The notes: generated by a model not told the origin, from the letters alone. A DNA stretch of 64,000 bases from Unio delphinus (GCA_029339505.1 JAQISU010000248.1:1357945-1421944); one strand, 5' to 3'; positions 11,345 to 24,158 are shown, counted from the first letter of the stretch. Made by a program: numbers and translations.

Positions 11345-12655
11345 ACTAGACTCACCTGTTCCAATGCCAATCTCAAACTACTCACCTGTTCCAATGCCAT
11401 TCTCAGACTACCCACCCGTTCATGTGCCATTCTCAGATTACTCACCTGTTCATATGCCATTATCAGACTACTTACCTGTTCATGTGCCATTCTCAGACTA
11501 CTCACCTGTTCATTTGCCATTATAAGACTACCCACATGTTCCAATGCCAGTCTCAGATTAATCACCTGTTAATATGTCATTATCATACTACTCACCTGTT
11601 CCAATGCCATTCTCAGATTACTCACATGGTCACATGTCATTCTCATACTACTCACATGTTTATATGCCATTATCAGTGTACTCACCTGTTTGTGTGCCAT
11701 TCTCAGATTACACACCTGTTCCAATGTCATTCTCATAATACTCACTTGTTCATATGCCATTATCAGACTACTCACCTTTTCATATGCTATTATCAGACTG
11801 CACCTGTTCAGATGCCATTTTCTGACTATTTACCTGTTCATCTGCCATTTTCAGACGACTCACCTTTTCATATGTTGTTCACATTACACTCACATGTTTA
11901 TATGCCATTCTCAGGCTTCTCACCTGTTCGGATGCCATTTTCAGAAAATTAGCACCTGTTCATATGCCAGATTAATGTTAATCACCTGTTAATATGTCAT
12001 TGTCATACTTCTCACCTGGTCATATGCCATTCTCAGACTACTCACCTGTTCAAATATCATTCTCAAACTACTCACATGCTTATATGCCATGCTCAGACTA
12101 CTCACCTGTTCATATGTCATTCTAAGACTACTCACCTATTCCAATGCCATTATCGTACTACTCACCTGTTTCAATACCTTTCTCATACTACACACCTGTA
12201 CATGTGCCATTTTCTGACTACTTACCTGTTGATATGTCATTTTCAGACTACTCACCTTTTCATGTGTCATTCTCAGTATACTTACAATGTCATATGCCAT
12301 TATCAGGCTTATCACCTGTTCATATGCCATTTTTAGCCTACTCACCTGTTCTGATACCTTTCCCAGACTACTCACCTGTTCATATGCCATTTTTACATTA
12401 CTCACCTTTCCATATGTCATTGTCAGTATACTCCCATGTTCATATCCATTCTCTGGCTACTCATCTCTTCAGATGCCCTTTTGAGAAAATTATCACCTGT
12501 TCATATGCCAGTCTCAGTCTACTCACCTAGATGTCATTCTCAAACTACTCACCTGGTCATATGCCATTCAGACTACTCAACTGTTTATATGCCATTCTCA
12601 GACTACTCACATGTTCATATGCCATTCACACACTAGTCAACTGTTCAGAAGGTAT
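11345..12655. repeat. 30-bp minisatellite, about 43 units
   Basis: The consensus unit is ACTCACCTGTTCATATGCCA plus TTCTCAGACT. Variation is mostly point changes and occasional 1-base indels. The 30-bp period keeps all frames periodic at ten codons, which produces overlapping open frames on both strands up to 176 codons. None has a start, splice or domain context. Confidence 0.95.
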
Positions 12656-13470
12656 TTTCAGAGTTAACTTTTTTCTGTTATTCTCAATCAACATTTTAGG
12701 TCATTTCAGGCTGTGTCATTCAATCAATTTCTGATGTTCACCACAGCCTTTGTTTCAAAACAGTAGAAATATTATAATTTGCTAGTGCAAGGAACCATCT
12801 TATCTGTAACATATATGAGTGTGGGAATTATGTAGATGACTAACTACCAAATCCATCAGATTGCACTTGCTTTCAGATGCAAGACAACTGCCATGTCAAC
12901 AAGACCTTATTTCTGTCGGTGAAGAGGAAATTATTGATGACACCTTCTCCACTTTAACAAATTAACAATGTGATTTAAATTAATGCAGTTTGGAATCTGC
13001 TCCCATTCTGAGTTAATTTTGATTGATGATGTTGACACTTTCACTGTGAATGTAAAATGAGACATTCAGTCAGTTTGGAAGATGATACCATCATCTAATT
13101 ATTTTCCAGGTGCGGAAGCCAACAAGGTGAAAATTCAGATGGAAGCTGGAGCAAAGAAATAATTGGATGAGCATGAAATTAAGGTATAGTTCGGGGAAAA
13201 AGAAATCCATATATATTGTATCACTTGAATGGCTTCCAAAACCAGTCATTATTATAGGACAGGTTTTCTTGGGTCTCAAGCTTCCAAAAGTGGTAGAATT
13301 ATGGCACATGGTTAGCAATTTAAAGTTTTAACTGGGAACAAGTCTTTCCTATTTGAGTTTTATTTTGGTAAATTATCAAATTTTTTTCCACAAATCAAGA
13401 GCATAGATATTCAGTGGAGTCAAAGTATTGTCATACACATATATATACATTTTTAATCTATTCTAGATTA
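12656..13470. other. unassigned, with weak exon-like segments
   Basis: The segments after TTGCTTTCAG (12867-12876) and ATTTTCCAG (13101-13109) have acceptor-like contexts. The second is followed by a GTATAG donor-like site at 13182 and can be read in one frame with a single stop. No domain was recognised, so I do not call exons. Confidence 0.3.
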
Positions 13471-13623
13471 ACTGTCATATAATCCAGTTTCTTGGGCAGT
13501 AGGCAGATGTTCACATATGCACGGGATATAGACAACCCCGCCCTCCACGAGTCCCTGCTGCATTGCAGGTTAGGTTTTGGATAACCAAAGGCTAGGGTAC
13601 TGACACAGTACCTGATTGGGCAT

Positions 13624-14912
13624 ATGAACGTTCTCAATAAGGTCACCGCCCAGGGCGGAGGAGTCCCAAGCAGGACTCAACGGCCATGTGTCCAGAACCA
13701 AGACGAGCCACTAGTTATGTTTGTCTTGCACCAGGGCAGAGGTGTTAAGTGTGCTACTGGTGCACAATCACCACCAAAACTCCAAATCAGAAACAACATC
13801 AGCATTGGTACATGGAACATCAGGACATTAAGAACGCCTGGAAAGATAGAGGTACTAATACACGAAATGAACAGATACCATTGGACCATCCTGGGACTGT
13901 GCGAAGTACGATGGAAGAACCTTGGGGAAACATCAACACAGGATGGCCATAAACTATACTACTCTGGCAGAGAAGATAAACATGAACATGGTGTCGGATT
14001 TCGCGCCCACAAAGACACTGTGAACACTGTCATGAGTTGTTGGCCAGTCACCAGCAGGATTATAATCATACGCTTGAGGACAACACCACTCAATATAACC
14101 ATTGTGCAAGCTTACGCTCCAACCACAGACCATGATGATAAAGAATTAGAGGATTTCTATGACGAACTGCAAGAAGTCCTTGACTAGACCCCAAAGAAAG
14201 ACATTATTGTTGTGCAAGGAGACTGGAATGCCAAAATAGGAGAGGATGCCGTTGATAACTGGAAAGGCACATGTGGATGCTACTGCATACAGAGACCAAT
14301 GACAGAGGCTTAAAGCTCCTGGAATTTGCCAGCTTCAATGATCTGAAGCTGATGAATACGTTTTGTCCACACAAAGCATCCAGAAGGTGTACCTGGCATA
14401 GCCCGAATGGAGAACACCATAACCAGATTGATTATATCATGGTGAAGAGACGTTTTCATACCAGCGTAAACATTGCAAAGACAAGACGTTTCCCAGGAGC
14501 AGACATTGGAAGTGACCATGACATAGTAATGATGACCCTCCGACTACGTCTAAAAAATGTAGACAAAGAGGGCTCCACAAGAATCAAGTTCAATCTTGAC
14601 AAGCTAAAAGACCCAGAGGTCTTCGAAGCCTTCCAGGCAAGGATAGGATGGAAATTTGCACCACTGTTACTTCTTAGTGCAGAGAACACAGTTATAGACA
14701 TAATGATCGACACATTTAACATAGCAGTGACCCAAACAGCCAGTGAGATTCTTGGCAAACATCGACGACCAAAGAAACCTTGGGTTACAACAGACATACT
14801 TCATCTGTGTGACAAGCGTCGAGAGCTAAAGAAGAAGAAGTCAGAAGTAGAAAGAGCAAAACAATACAGGGAAATCAACCAGGTTATCAAGAAAAGCATG
14901 ATAAAGGCATGA
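13624..14912 (+). pseudogene. LINE endonuclease domain (broken)
   Basis: GTWNIRTL opens the domain, followed by LGLCEVRWKN with the conserved Glu, QAYAPT, GDWNAK and, after a frameshift at about 14240-14270, NQIDYIMV and the catalytic SDHDIVMM. The first frame is closed by a TAG at 14185, and the reading resumes in another frame from 14271 to 14912. The enzyme nicks target DNA to prime reverse transcription. The downstream Lys-rich linker (RRELKKKKSEVE) precedes reverse transcriptase. Confidence 0.85.
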
Positions 14913-15189
14913 GAGACATGGATTGAAGATTAGTGTAAAGATATAGAAAACAATCTAAAGAAAAATAATAGCATAAAAGCATACCAACTGGTCAAAGACC
15001 TGACCAGTGTAAAACAAGGATGCTCCTCATTCATTCAAGATAAGGGAGGGAAATGTCTTACAGAAGAACAAGACATTCTTAAGAAATGGACAGAATACTG
15101 CTCAGACCTTTATAACCACAGATCTATTGGGGACCCAGACATACTCAACACTCCATCAGTGACCAACACTGACAACTACCCCATCCTCT

Positions 15190-16548
15190 GAGAAGAAGTA
15201 GAGGCTGCAGTGAAAGCATTGAAAAACGAGAAGGCAGCTGGAGTAGACAACATTCCTGCAGAACTAGTCCAAGAAGGGGGTGAAGCCATGATAAGTGCCC
15301 TACTATCAATCTGCAACAAGATCTGGCAGACAGAGGAATGGCCAACACCATGAACTCAGTCACTCATAGTAACTCTCCCGAAAAAGGGCAATTTGCAGCA
15401 AAGTCAGAACTATCGTACTTTCAGTCTTACATGCCACCCAAGCTAAGTCATGCTAAAAATCATATTAAACAGACTGAAGCCGTGGGCAGAGGAAATCATA
15501 GCTGAAGAACAGGCAGGCTTCAGACCAGTGCGAAGCACAACTGAACAGTTTTTTTAACCTGAGAATACTATGTGAGAAATACCTCCAGCACCAACAAGAC
15601 CTTTATCATGTCTTTATAGTTTTTAAGAAGGCGTTTTACATGGTATAGCATGCAGCTCTTTGGTCCACCATGAAGCTGTACAACATCAACGCTAACCTGA
15701 TCAAAGTCATAGAAAGCCTTTACAGCAAGGCCACCAGCGCAGTATGCTTCATTGGTCAAATAGGAGATTGGTTAAGGACAACTGTGGGAGTCAGACAGGG
15801 CTGCTTGCTTTCAACTATTCTCTTCAACATCTTCCTTGAAAAAATCATGACAGATGCACTGGAAGAACATGAAGGAACTGTCAGTATTGGAGGCAGAATA
15901 AAAATGAATCTGCACTTTGCTGATGACATCGATGGCCTTGCAGGAAATGAGGAGGAGCTTGCTCCGTTGATGGAAAAACTGGACAGGGCAGCTACTGCTT
16001 TTGGTATGGAAATCAGTGCAGAGAAGACCAAATTGATGACCAACAACACCAGTGGCATCAGCACTGACATCATGATTAGAGGCCAAAAACTGGAACCAGT
16101 TAATAGATTCAAGTACTTAAGAGCCATCGTGGCAGATGAGGGATTGAAACCAGAAATATTGTCCAGGATTGCGCTGACAATAACTGCAATGGCAAGGCTG
16201 AAGACAGTTTGGAAAGACAGAAACACCTCAGTCAGTTCAAAAATCAGACTGATGCGCTCCTTGGTTGCATCTGTATTCCTATATGCTTGTGAGTCATGGA
16301 CCCTCACAGCGAATCTCGAAAGGAGGATACAAGCTGTTGAAATGAGATGCTTTCGAAGGTTGCTTGGCATTACATATAGAGATCATGTCACGAATGAGGA
16401 AGTGGGAAACAGAATTAAGCAAGCCAGTGGGCCTTATGATGAGCTATTGACCATTGTGAAAAAGCGCAAAATGAAATGGTATGGACATGTCACACGATCA
16501 ACAGGGCTTACTAAGACAATCGTGCAAAGTACTGTGCAAGGAGAGTGA
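15190..16548 (+). pseudogene. LINE reverse transcriptase and C-terminal region (broken)
   Basis: The first motifs (NEKAAGVDNIPAEL, LPKKGNLQQSQNYRT, EEQAGFRPVRSTTEQ) are interrupted by stops. The frame 15670-16548 is intact for 292 codons and holds VGVRQGCLLS, the catalytic FADDIDGLAG, MEISAEKTKLM and FKYLRAIV. The C-terminal SSKIRLMRSLVASVFLYACE and MKWYGHVTR blocks follow. The usual product is the polymerase that copies the element RNA at the nick. A TGA after VQGE ends the frame where the family normally continues. Confidence 0.9.
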
Positions 16549-16705
16549 AGGAGAGGAAGACAGAGGAAAATATGGGAGGATAACATCTCAGAGTGGACAG
16601 GACTGAAGCTGAGTGACAAAGTGAGAGTATCAGAGAACAGATTGGAATGGAGGAAGCTGGTTGTCAGGTCATCAGTGGTGCCCCAACGGTCGGCAAGAAT
16701 AAGAG

Positions 16706-16768
16706 ATGGATGGATGGATGGATGGATGGATGGATGGATGGATGGATGGATGGATGGATGGATGGATG

Positions 16769-16828
<60 letters not shown>

Positions 16829-16837
16829 TATAGATAA

Positions 16838-16904
<67 letters not shown>

Positions 16905-16936
16905 TATAGATAGATAGATAGATAGATAGATAGATT
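16706..16936. repeat. (TGGA)n then (TAGA)n compound microsatellite
   Basis: About 62 bp of TGGA are followed by about 168 bp of TAGA with two short interruptions near 16827 and 16904. It starts at the LINE 3' end, so it most likely grew from the LINE tail. Confidence 0.96.
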
Positions 16937-18440
16937 CCAGTTTCAAGTTTATTTACAGTTTCCATGTGGCCAAGTGAAGCTTTTGTTTGTTCCTGGCAGG
17001 TGATACTGACAACACAATGATGTATAACAAATGTCAACAGAATATATAACAATGTTGAAATAATTCTAGTTCAGATTTCTATAGCTATGTAGCATTATCA
17101 TCAAAGTGCTGTATTATGTAAACACTCATCCATTGACAGATATGTTAATATATTTGTTTGACTTGTAAAATTATTGCTCTTAGAGTTGGGGTATTCTGTA
17201 AGTGCTCACCTACTGGGAGATATAATGTAGACTTGGATGGTATTGTAACATTATGACTGTTAGAATGGGGTATTCTGTAAGTGCTCACCCATTGACAGAT
17301 ATTATGGTATTGTTAAATTGTTACATTTTAGAGTATTGTGCAAGCACACATCTCATGTCAGATCTTGTTCAGGTTGGAATAGTGTTGTAACATCACTTTC
17401 AGAGTGAGGTGGATAGGGATTATGTAATCACTCACTTAATCACAGATCTAATTCAGTCTTGTAGGACACATTGTTTTAAATCACCTCATAGCTGTAATAC
17501 CAGAACCCTTATCCAATCTTATGCCTTCAAACTTTATGACTGGGTTCATCTGTATCAGAATTCAAAACATATCACTCATACACTTGGATATTTGAGTGGT
17601 GACTGAGGAAAGGGAAGTAACTTTTTTTCAAAATGTTTCTGAATAAACAAGTAGTATTGTAAGCAGATTTTTTATAAACTTGATGCAGGACAAAATCCAA
17701 TTGATGCAGGACAGGTACAATTGATGGAGGTCAAGTCAAAACTCTTAATGATAACTGTTAGATATGCAGTGTACAGAGATTTTTTTATATTTTCCCACAG
17801 CCCAGTCGAAATATTCTTTACATTTGATATTACAACTGAGCGCTAAGAATGTTAACATCTACAGCCTTAATAACAATGGATGAACCTCCAACTAAACGAA
17901 ACAAATAAATTTTAAGGCTGGAGAAAATAAGTATTGTAACTGAAGTGAAAAAGATCAGACCACTCCAAAAAAGTGGTTTAAACATTGGTAAAAAAAAATG
18001 TTGGTTGTTAAAAAGGAAAACGATTAATTCAGAAATGACTTCATTTGCGAAAGTATGTGCTCTTCAAATGTAAATATGATTTCATGTTTAATGATAGAAG
18101 TATATCTGCATTGCTATATAATTTTTGTAAAGATGAAACCATACAATATTTTAGCAAGAACAATAAAGAAGAGAATATATCTACAGTGATTGTGGTTCTT
18201 ATTTTTGAAATTGTTTGGAAACTGGACCTTGGAAACTGCTTCTTTTGTACTAACCTTCTAGGAGAGACCACCTGTCTTGAGAGACAGCTTTTTCTTGGCA
18301 GAAGGGGTGGTCTCATAACAGGTTTTACTGTACAATAATAAAATATATTAAGATGCTACCAATGCCAGAAGGTCATTGTGATTTGCTTTTGATATTTTTA
18401 AAAAAACATTGCAGCTAGTAAATGTTCTAAGTTCTGTTGT
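16937..18440. other. unassigned, with minor repeats
   Basis: From 17100 to 17400 there are about four diverged units sharing TATTCTGTAAGTGCTCACC and ATTGACAGATAT. At 18264 and 18304 the inverted pair AGACCACC / GGTGGTCT could form a small hairpin and may be the relic of an inverted-repeat element. No exon was recognised. Confidence 0.4.
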
Positions 18441-18449
18441 AAGCGGCTA

Positions 18450-18915
18450 CCCTATAATTCATACTTTAACAAGTTACGAATACACCTATGTTACCTATCT
18501 ACCCATTCTGTAGCAATTTAGCTTAATGTTATAGTTCATACTTTAAGAATCTACTAATAAACCTAGGTTACCTATCTACATATTCTGTAGCAATTTAGCT
18601 TCACGTTATAATTCATACTTTAACAATCTACTAATACACCTATGTTACCTATCTACCCAATCTGTACCAATTTAGCTTAACGTTATAATTCATACTTTAG
18701 CAATCTACTAATACACCTATGTTACCTATCTACCCAATCTGTACCAATTTAGCTTAACGTTAAAATTCATACTTTAGCAATCTACTAATACACCTCTGTT
18801 ACCTATCTACCCATTCTGATGCAATTTAACTTAACGTTAAAATTCATACTTTAACAATCTACTAATACACCTATGTTACCTATCTACCCATTCTGATGCA
18901 GTTTAGCTTAACATT
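18450..18915. repeat. about 77-bp minisatellite, six units
   Basis: Units marked by ACACCTATGTTACCTATC begin near 18482, 18559, 18635, 18713, 18789 and 18867. Each contains AATTTAGCTTAACGTTA and ATTCATACTTTA. Confidence 0.9.
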
Positions 18916-19141
18916 GGAATCGAAAAACAGTGGTGACTATATTGCCTTACTTTTTGGTGCTTTAGGAAGTACACCAATCAAATTTGAAAGATATAAGAGT
19001 AAATGATATTTATTACCATATTGTCTGTAGTGTTTTAAAGGCAAGAAATACAATCAGTATATTTAAATTTTAAAGTGTATCATTCTTATTAAAGAACAGT
19101 CACTTTTCCAGACTTAATGTGAGTTCTTCATCTAATTCTAG

Positions 19142-19393
19142 GATTATCGTCCTGAAATCTGTGAAAACTACTTCAGAGAAATCTGTTATCATCTTAAAGA
19201 CAAGCCTTCCAGGTTTCATCTTGTAGAAGATGACTTTGCCATTGACAACACTATTGTCGACAGCAAACTGGAGGGTTTAAAGAGGAAAATTATAGAAGTT
19301 GCATCTCAACAGCCTTATTGGGGGGAGGAAATACCAGCAACGTGGCTCTCCCTGGAACAAGTATTGATGAACTTCAAGGCTCAAGGGCATAAG
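19142..19393 (+). CDS. exon 1 of the COR-OTU gene: Roc-COR linker and start of COR
   Basis: Flanked by TTCTAG before 19142 and GTAGAT after 19393; 84 codons, phase 0 at both ends, no stop. Key residues are YFREICYHLKDKPSRFHLV, an acidic stretch, LKRKIIEVASQQPYWGEEIP and WLSLEQVL. The QQPYWGE...IP...W..LE pattern is typical of the beginning of COR in ROCO proteins of invertebrates. The exon does not begin with a plausible initiator, so at least one upstream exon is missing from the recognised set. Confidence 0.85.
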
Positions 19394-19625
19394 GTAGATT
19401 TACCAGGACAATACAAGTACATGTATTTAAAACCTTCTTGTATAGTCATTGAATATTAGTATAGTTGTGTCTTTGTCAGTAGCATTGGCCGACAATCCAG
19501 GTACATGTATTTCAAATAGTTTTATCTAGTCATTGAATAATAGTATAGTTCTGTCTTGGTCAGTATTGTCTATATTATGGTTTGTGTTTTCAAAGTATTT
19601 TAAAATCACATATTTTACAAATGTC

Positions 19626-19767
<142 letters not shown>

Positions 19768-20079
19768 TATGTATATGTATAATGTCAGTGGGCAATTAAT
19801 TCCTTGTTGCTGGGCCCTGGTCCATACCACTTCATTTTTATTTTGAGAATAATGAGTATATGATTGTGATAAGAGGAGCATGAGTATCTAACTGGTGTGT
19901 ACACATGGTTGAGGCCAGATAGGTATGTTGGACTGGAGTCCGTCAGTGAAACCTAGCACAGAGAACATAACCATGTGGTTGATTATATTGATCAAATGGA
20001 TAGCAAGTGTGGGGTGCAGAGCAGCCGAGAGGCGTGTTCTGATTGTGTTACTGGAAGGATGATCTTAAACCATAGTAAT

Positions 20080-20335
20080 GTTGTATTGTGAATGCCAGAT
20101 ACATGCTGGAGACTGTAAAGTAATATATTTTTGTGTCAAATTCTGTATTGTGAATGCCAGATACATGCTGGAGACTGTCAAGTAATATAGTATTGTGTCA
20201 AGTGCTGTATTGTGAATACCATATACATGCTGGAGACTGTAAAGTAATATATTATTGTGTCCAATGCTGTATTGTGAATGCCAGATACATGCTGGAGACT
20301 GTAAAGTAATATATTATTGTGTCAAATGCTGCAGA
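20080..20335. repeat. 62-bp minisatellite at the broken end of a LINE
   Basis: Four units marked by GTATTGTGAATGCCAGATAC begin at 20083, 20145, 20207 and 20269, an exact 62-bp period. On the minus strand the last unit continues into the LINE reverse transcriptase at the AAFDTI codons, so the array starts at the truncation point of that LINE. Confidence 0.92.
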
Positions 20336-21690
20336 CAAATCAAGGATTGTGAGGAATATAATTTTCCCGCTATCCGAATCAGAGAGAATTTCATTAACTA
20401 CCTTCAGAAGAGTAGTTTCAATATTGTGACAAGGACGATATGCAGACTGTTAAAAAAAACTGAATTCAGACGAAATAGAAGATGGCTTAGAACAACTTTT
20501 TCTCAGATTTTTTATTATCATTTGAATGGGATATTATAAACAGGGCAGTAGTTCTTTAAATCATTATGGTCAAGTGTTTGTTTCTTCATCAGAGCCTTTA
20601 CAATGGCAATTTTGAAAAATGATGGGAATTCAGCAGATGAGAGTGATGTATTAATAAAATCAGTTAGTGAAGGCAATATTGGCTATAAGCACTGGATCAA
20701 GTTCACATCACTTTGCTGCACTCATCACGATTGTCCATAGTAATCCATCCAGACAGGTTAAAATGCATCCTGCTAACGGTTGTCACTGAAATTCTGTATA
20801 ATAACTGTATGGTTACGATGAATCAATTGAAAGTGTGTTGTGAAGCTTATTTCATATGGTTTGTACCTTTTCACGAAATAAATTTGCAAATGGGTATGGA
20901 AGCTCTACTGGAGAAATTTAGTTTGACATGGAGAACATTTGTTCCATGACATTATATTGTTTGTTATCTCGAAGAGCTCTTTGTAGCTGGAATTCTCTCT
21001 GATACTAGTACTGTAGTGGGCTAAATGGCCAAAATGGACTATGTTTGTGACATTCTTTTTAGCCGCTTAATGCCAAGGCATCTCTGCTTTACGGGAATGT
21101 CTTTTGTCAGTGTGCCGCTTGTCCCTTAGAAATGCTATAACAAGGAGAACACTTCTAAATTGATACTCCGCACTTGGTGGCTGGGGCATTTATTGAGTTG
21201 TTCTGTTGTAATTGTTAGGTCTGCTTGGATGTCATGCATTAGCTTATTATACTTAGGTTTTTCTTAGTAGCAATTAAACGTGGAGGGTTAGGTTAAATGA
21301 AGATGTGATCTGATGCAAGTTAAATGCATTTGTGATCTGATGCAAGTTCATGGGATACAAGCATGGATCACACAAAATTATCATCAGGTCTATGAAGAAT
21401 CCAGTCTCAAATGTGACCAAGGTTATGGGTGGGTTCGGTAACTGACTGTTTAAGGTTGAAAACATGAATGGAATCTAGAAGTTTTGAAGTTTATGGGTTT
21501 CCAGGACAGTCAAAGTGAATGTTGAACTCTCCAAGAATAGATAGGTTACCACATATCGCATTTCCATAATCAAGGGGATTTGGAAACTGCTCCAAAAAGT
21601 TAGATTCAGTCAGCATATCAAGGACAATTGGATTTAAATAAATCTTTTTCCAGTAATACTGTAATAATTTGTTCTGCATAGTATATTTTA
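20335..21690 (-). mobile_element. CR1/jockey-like LINE fragment, minus strand
   Basis: Read on the minus strand from 21690 down, an endonuclease segment contains LGEFNIHFD. An FANLFREKV segment follows, then reverse transcriptase motifs: TDFINTSLSSAEFPSFFK, IAIVKALMKK, DHNDLKNYCPVYN, QSAYRPCHNIETTLLKVVN and ILDLSAAFDTI. The order is that of a CR1-like LINE. Several frameshifts and stops break it, and it ends abruptly after the LSAAFDTI motif, where the 62-bp array begins. It lies in intron 1 of the COR-OTU gene, antisense to it. A different family from the LINE at 13.5 kb. Confidence 0.8.
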
Positions 21691-21787
21691 TTTCAGATCG
21701 AGATCATAGCAGTAAAAGGAACTTTGTACAAAGAAACTGGAAGTATTGAAATAGCACTATCACACTGAATGTATCTTTCATCTATAG

Positions 21788-21906
21788 GTGATTCATCGGA
21801 GTCTGTTGGAAAACATCAACCAAGCAGGAGGTGTTCAGGTATCCACAGATGAATTGGACCTGTTTCTGAGATTTCAACACGAAATTGGTACCATCCTCTA
21901 CTTCAG
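21788..21906 (+). CDS. exon 2 of the COR-OTU gene: COR domain
   Basis: Preceded by TCTATAG and followed by GTGATA. 119 bases, entering in phase 0 and leaving after two bases of a serine codon. Encodes VIHRSLLENINQAGGVQVS, then TDELDLFLRFQHEIGTILYF. The LFLRFxHxxGxIxYF pattern is a hallmark of COR. No lesion. Confidence 0.88.
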
Positions 21907-22324
21907 GTGATATTGATATTATTTGTATGTATCCTATTTGCCTATATTACATTAAATATACATTATATATCCTATCTGTTAAAGTTAGCAATTTCTACCA
22001 GTAGTGAACCTTATGTACTAGTATCACATTAAATATGCATAATACATGTATATCATATTTATTGTTAAAATGTTACTTTTCATGAGCAGTTGTTTTCAAT
22101 GACTAGTATCATCCAGGCCTAATTTGGTAAATGACATACTAACAAGTATTACCCAAGCTGAATGTAAATAACCATATTAACAGAATTACCCAATGTGAAA
22201 ATAGCCTAATTACCAGCATTACCCAAACTTAAATGTGGAACAAAAACCTTATTATCAGTATAACCCAAATCTAAGATGATAAATAACCTAATTGCCAGCA
22301 TTACCCAAACCTAATGTAGGAAAC

Positions 22325-23510
22325 CTAACACTGGATGAAGAACAGGCAGGGTTATGAAGTGGAATAAGTACAATAGAACAAATATTCAGTCTCAGGGTTC
22401 TGTTTGAAAAGTACTCGCAACGTCAACAAGACCTATATCATTTGTTCATACATTTCATAAAGGTCTTTGACAGAGTGTGCCATGAGGTATTGTTTGACAA
22501 AATGAAGAAGTATAACATGGTTCAAAAGTTGACCAATACCATCAGGTTGATGTACGCCAAGCCAGTGCAGTAATTGCTCAAGGTTCTGTGTTGGACTGGT
22601 TCAAGACAACAGTTGGAGTACGTCAAAACTGTCTCCTGTCCATGCTTTTCAACATCTACTTAGAGCACATCATGAGCGAAGCCCTTGAAAACCACTGTGG
22701 GACAGTCAACATTGGAGGGTATAACATCATCAATGTCCGCTTTGCAGACGATATTGATGGGCTGGCAGGCAGTGAAGACAAGCTTGACACCTTAGTGAAG
22801 AATATGGATGAAACATCTTCCAGATTTGATATGGAGATAAACGCCTTGAAGACCAAGCTGATGACAAATAGTGGCTAACAAATCTCAGCCAAGTTTAAAG
22901 TCAGAGGACATGAACAGGGGAAACAGTGGTTCAGTTCAAATATCTTGGTTCCACAATTATCGAAGAGGGATCAAAAGCAGAAAGTTTGACATGAGCAGCA
23001 CAAACAGTGGCAACTATGTCAAAACTAAGACCCATATGGAGAGACACCAATATCTGTCTGAACACCAAAGTCAGAATTATGATCTGTCTTTTTGCATTCA
23101 TGTGAGACCTGGACCTTGACAGCAGAATTACAACAACCAATCCAGGCACATGAAATGAGATGCTACGGAATGACCCATCACATCTTTTAAATGGACCACA
23201 TCAGAAATGAACAAGTGCAAAACACCTCAGGCACAAAGTAAGCCATTATAAAGACCTCTTCGCCACTGTCATAAAGAGAAAGCTGAAATGGTATGGCCAT
23301 GTTACTAGAGCCAACAGTACTGCAGGGCATTATCTGAGGTAGCAGAAGGAGAGGTAGAGAAAAACATGGACTGACAACATAATTGAATGGACCAGAAAAT
23401 ATTTTGCGGAGACACAAGCATTGGCTAATGTTAGAGACAAGTGGATGGATATTAAGCAACACAGTGTCTCAATGAGCACACTTGGTCAAAATACTGATGA
23501 TGAATGTAGC
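22325..23510 (+). mobile_element. LINE fragment of the same family as the 13.5 kb LINE
   Basis: Begins in mid reverse transcriptase (LDEEQAGL) and continues through VGVRQNCLLS, FADDIDGLAG and EINALKTKLMT (intact frame 22588-22878). It then runs in shifted frames through SCETWTLTAELQ and LKWYGHVTRA to about 23500. It is 5'-truncated and carries many stops and frameshifts. Located in intron 2 of the COR-OTU gene, same orientation. Confidence 0.87.
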
Positions 23511-23739
23511 TTTACAAATATTTCAGTCATATCGCTATGATGTCTGCAGTGTGGCGGTTTATGGGTTTATAGTATTATATATCGCTGAGGCTTTATGTCA
23601 CATACATGTAGTCATTCTGGAGGCCATGAGCTGTCAATGATAATTTATTTAGCATTCCTTAGGTTGGACATCTTTCTTTCAAACCATACTTTATTTTGGA
23701 CACCCAGTCATGCTGGAGACCATTGCATGTCAGTTATTC

Positions 23740-24150
23740 TTTATGTATTTTAATTTAGCAGAGATACCCATTTTGGTAGATTGGGTCTGAAATCAATTAC
23801 AGTCAAGTTTGGTAATCAATGTTGTTATGAGACTGCATTTTATTCAAGTGTACAGCAAACACAGTACAGTTTGATAATCAGTGATATGAGACTAAAGGTT
23901 ATTCAAATGTACAGCAAAAATCAGTACAGTGTGGTAGTCAGTGTTATGAGACAGTTTGTACAGTTTTAAGAAAGTGTACAGCAAACACAGTACAGTTTGG
24001 TAATCAGTGGTATAAGACAGATCCTACAGTTTATTCATGTGCACAGCAAACACAATACAATCTGGTAATCAGTGTTTTCGGACTACAGTTTATTCAAATC
24101 TACAGCATACACAGTACAATTTGGTAATCATTGTTCTTAATACTCTTTTT
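23740..24150. repeat. diverged tandem repeat in intron 2
   Basis: Five or six units of about 70 bp share CAGCAAACACAGTACAGTTT, GGTAATCAGTG and GAGACT. The array stops just before the acceptor of exon 3. Confidence 0.7.
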
Positions 24151-24158
24151 TTTCACAG

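Larger units (their letters stand above)
13480..16705 (+). mobile_element. decayed non-LTR retrotransposon (LINE, RTE-like) with endonuclease and reverse transcriptase
   Basis: The order is an apurinic-type endonuclease (about 13797-14560), a linker, reverse transcriptase (about 15200-16330) and a C-terminal basic region up to about 16650. At least seven in-frame stops and several frameshifts interrupt the single expected ORF, so the copy is dead. The endonuclease resembles the one found in craniofacial development protein 2, an RTE-derived domain, which is why I lean to the RTE group; the clade is not certain. The 3' end passes into a TGGA microsatellite, as expected for elements with short-repeat tails. 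The 5' limit is approximate. A second fragment of the same family lies at 22325-23510. Confidence 0.88.

Noticed and set aside
11422..11952. 176-codon Cys/His-rich frame resembling zinc fingers
   Set aside because: The periodic Cys and His come from the 30-bp minisatellite; spacing is not that of any zinc finger and neighbouring frames are equally open.
12867..13182. Upstream exons carrying the Roc GTPase
   Set aside because: Acceptor-like sites exist, but no P-loop or other GTPase motif is visible and the frames carry stops.
15756..16370. 204-codon minus-strand frame
   Set aside because: It is antisense to the LINE reverse transcriptase frame, which has clear motifs on the plus strand.
18264..18312. 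Hairpin as a regulatory or terminator structure
   Set aside because: An 8-base stem in eukaryotic intergenic DNA without further context is not enough to support a function.
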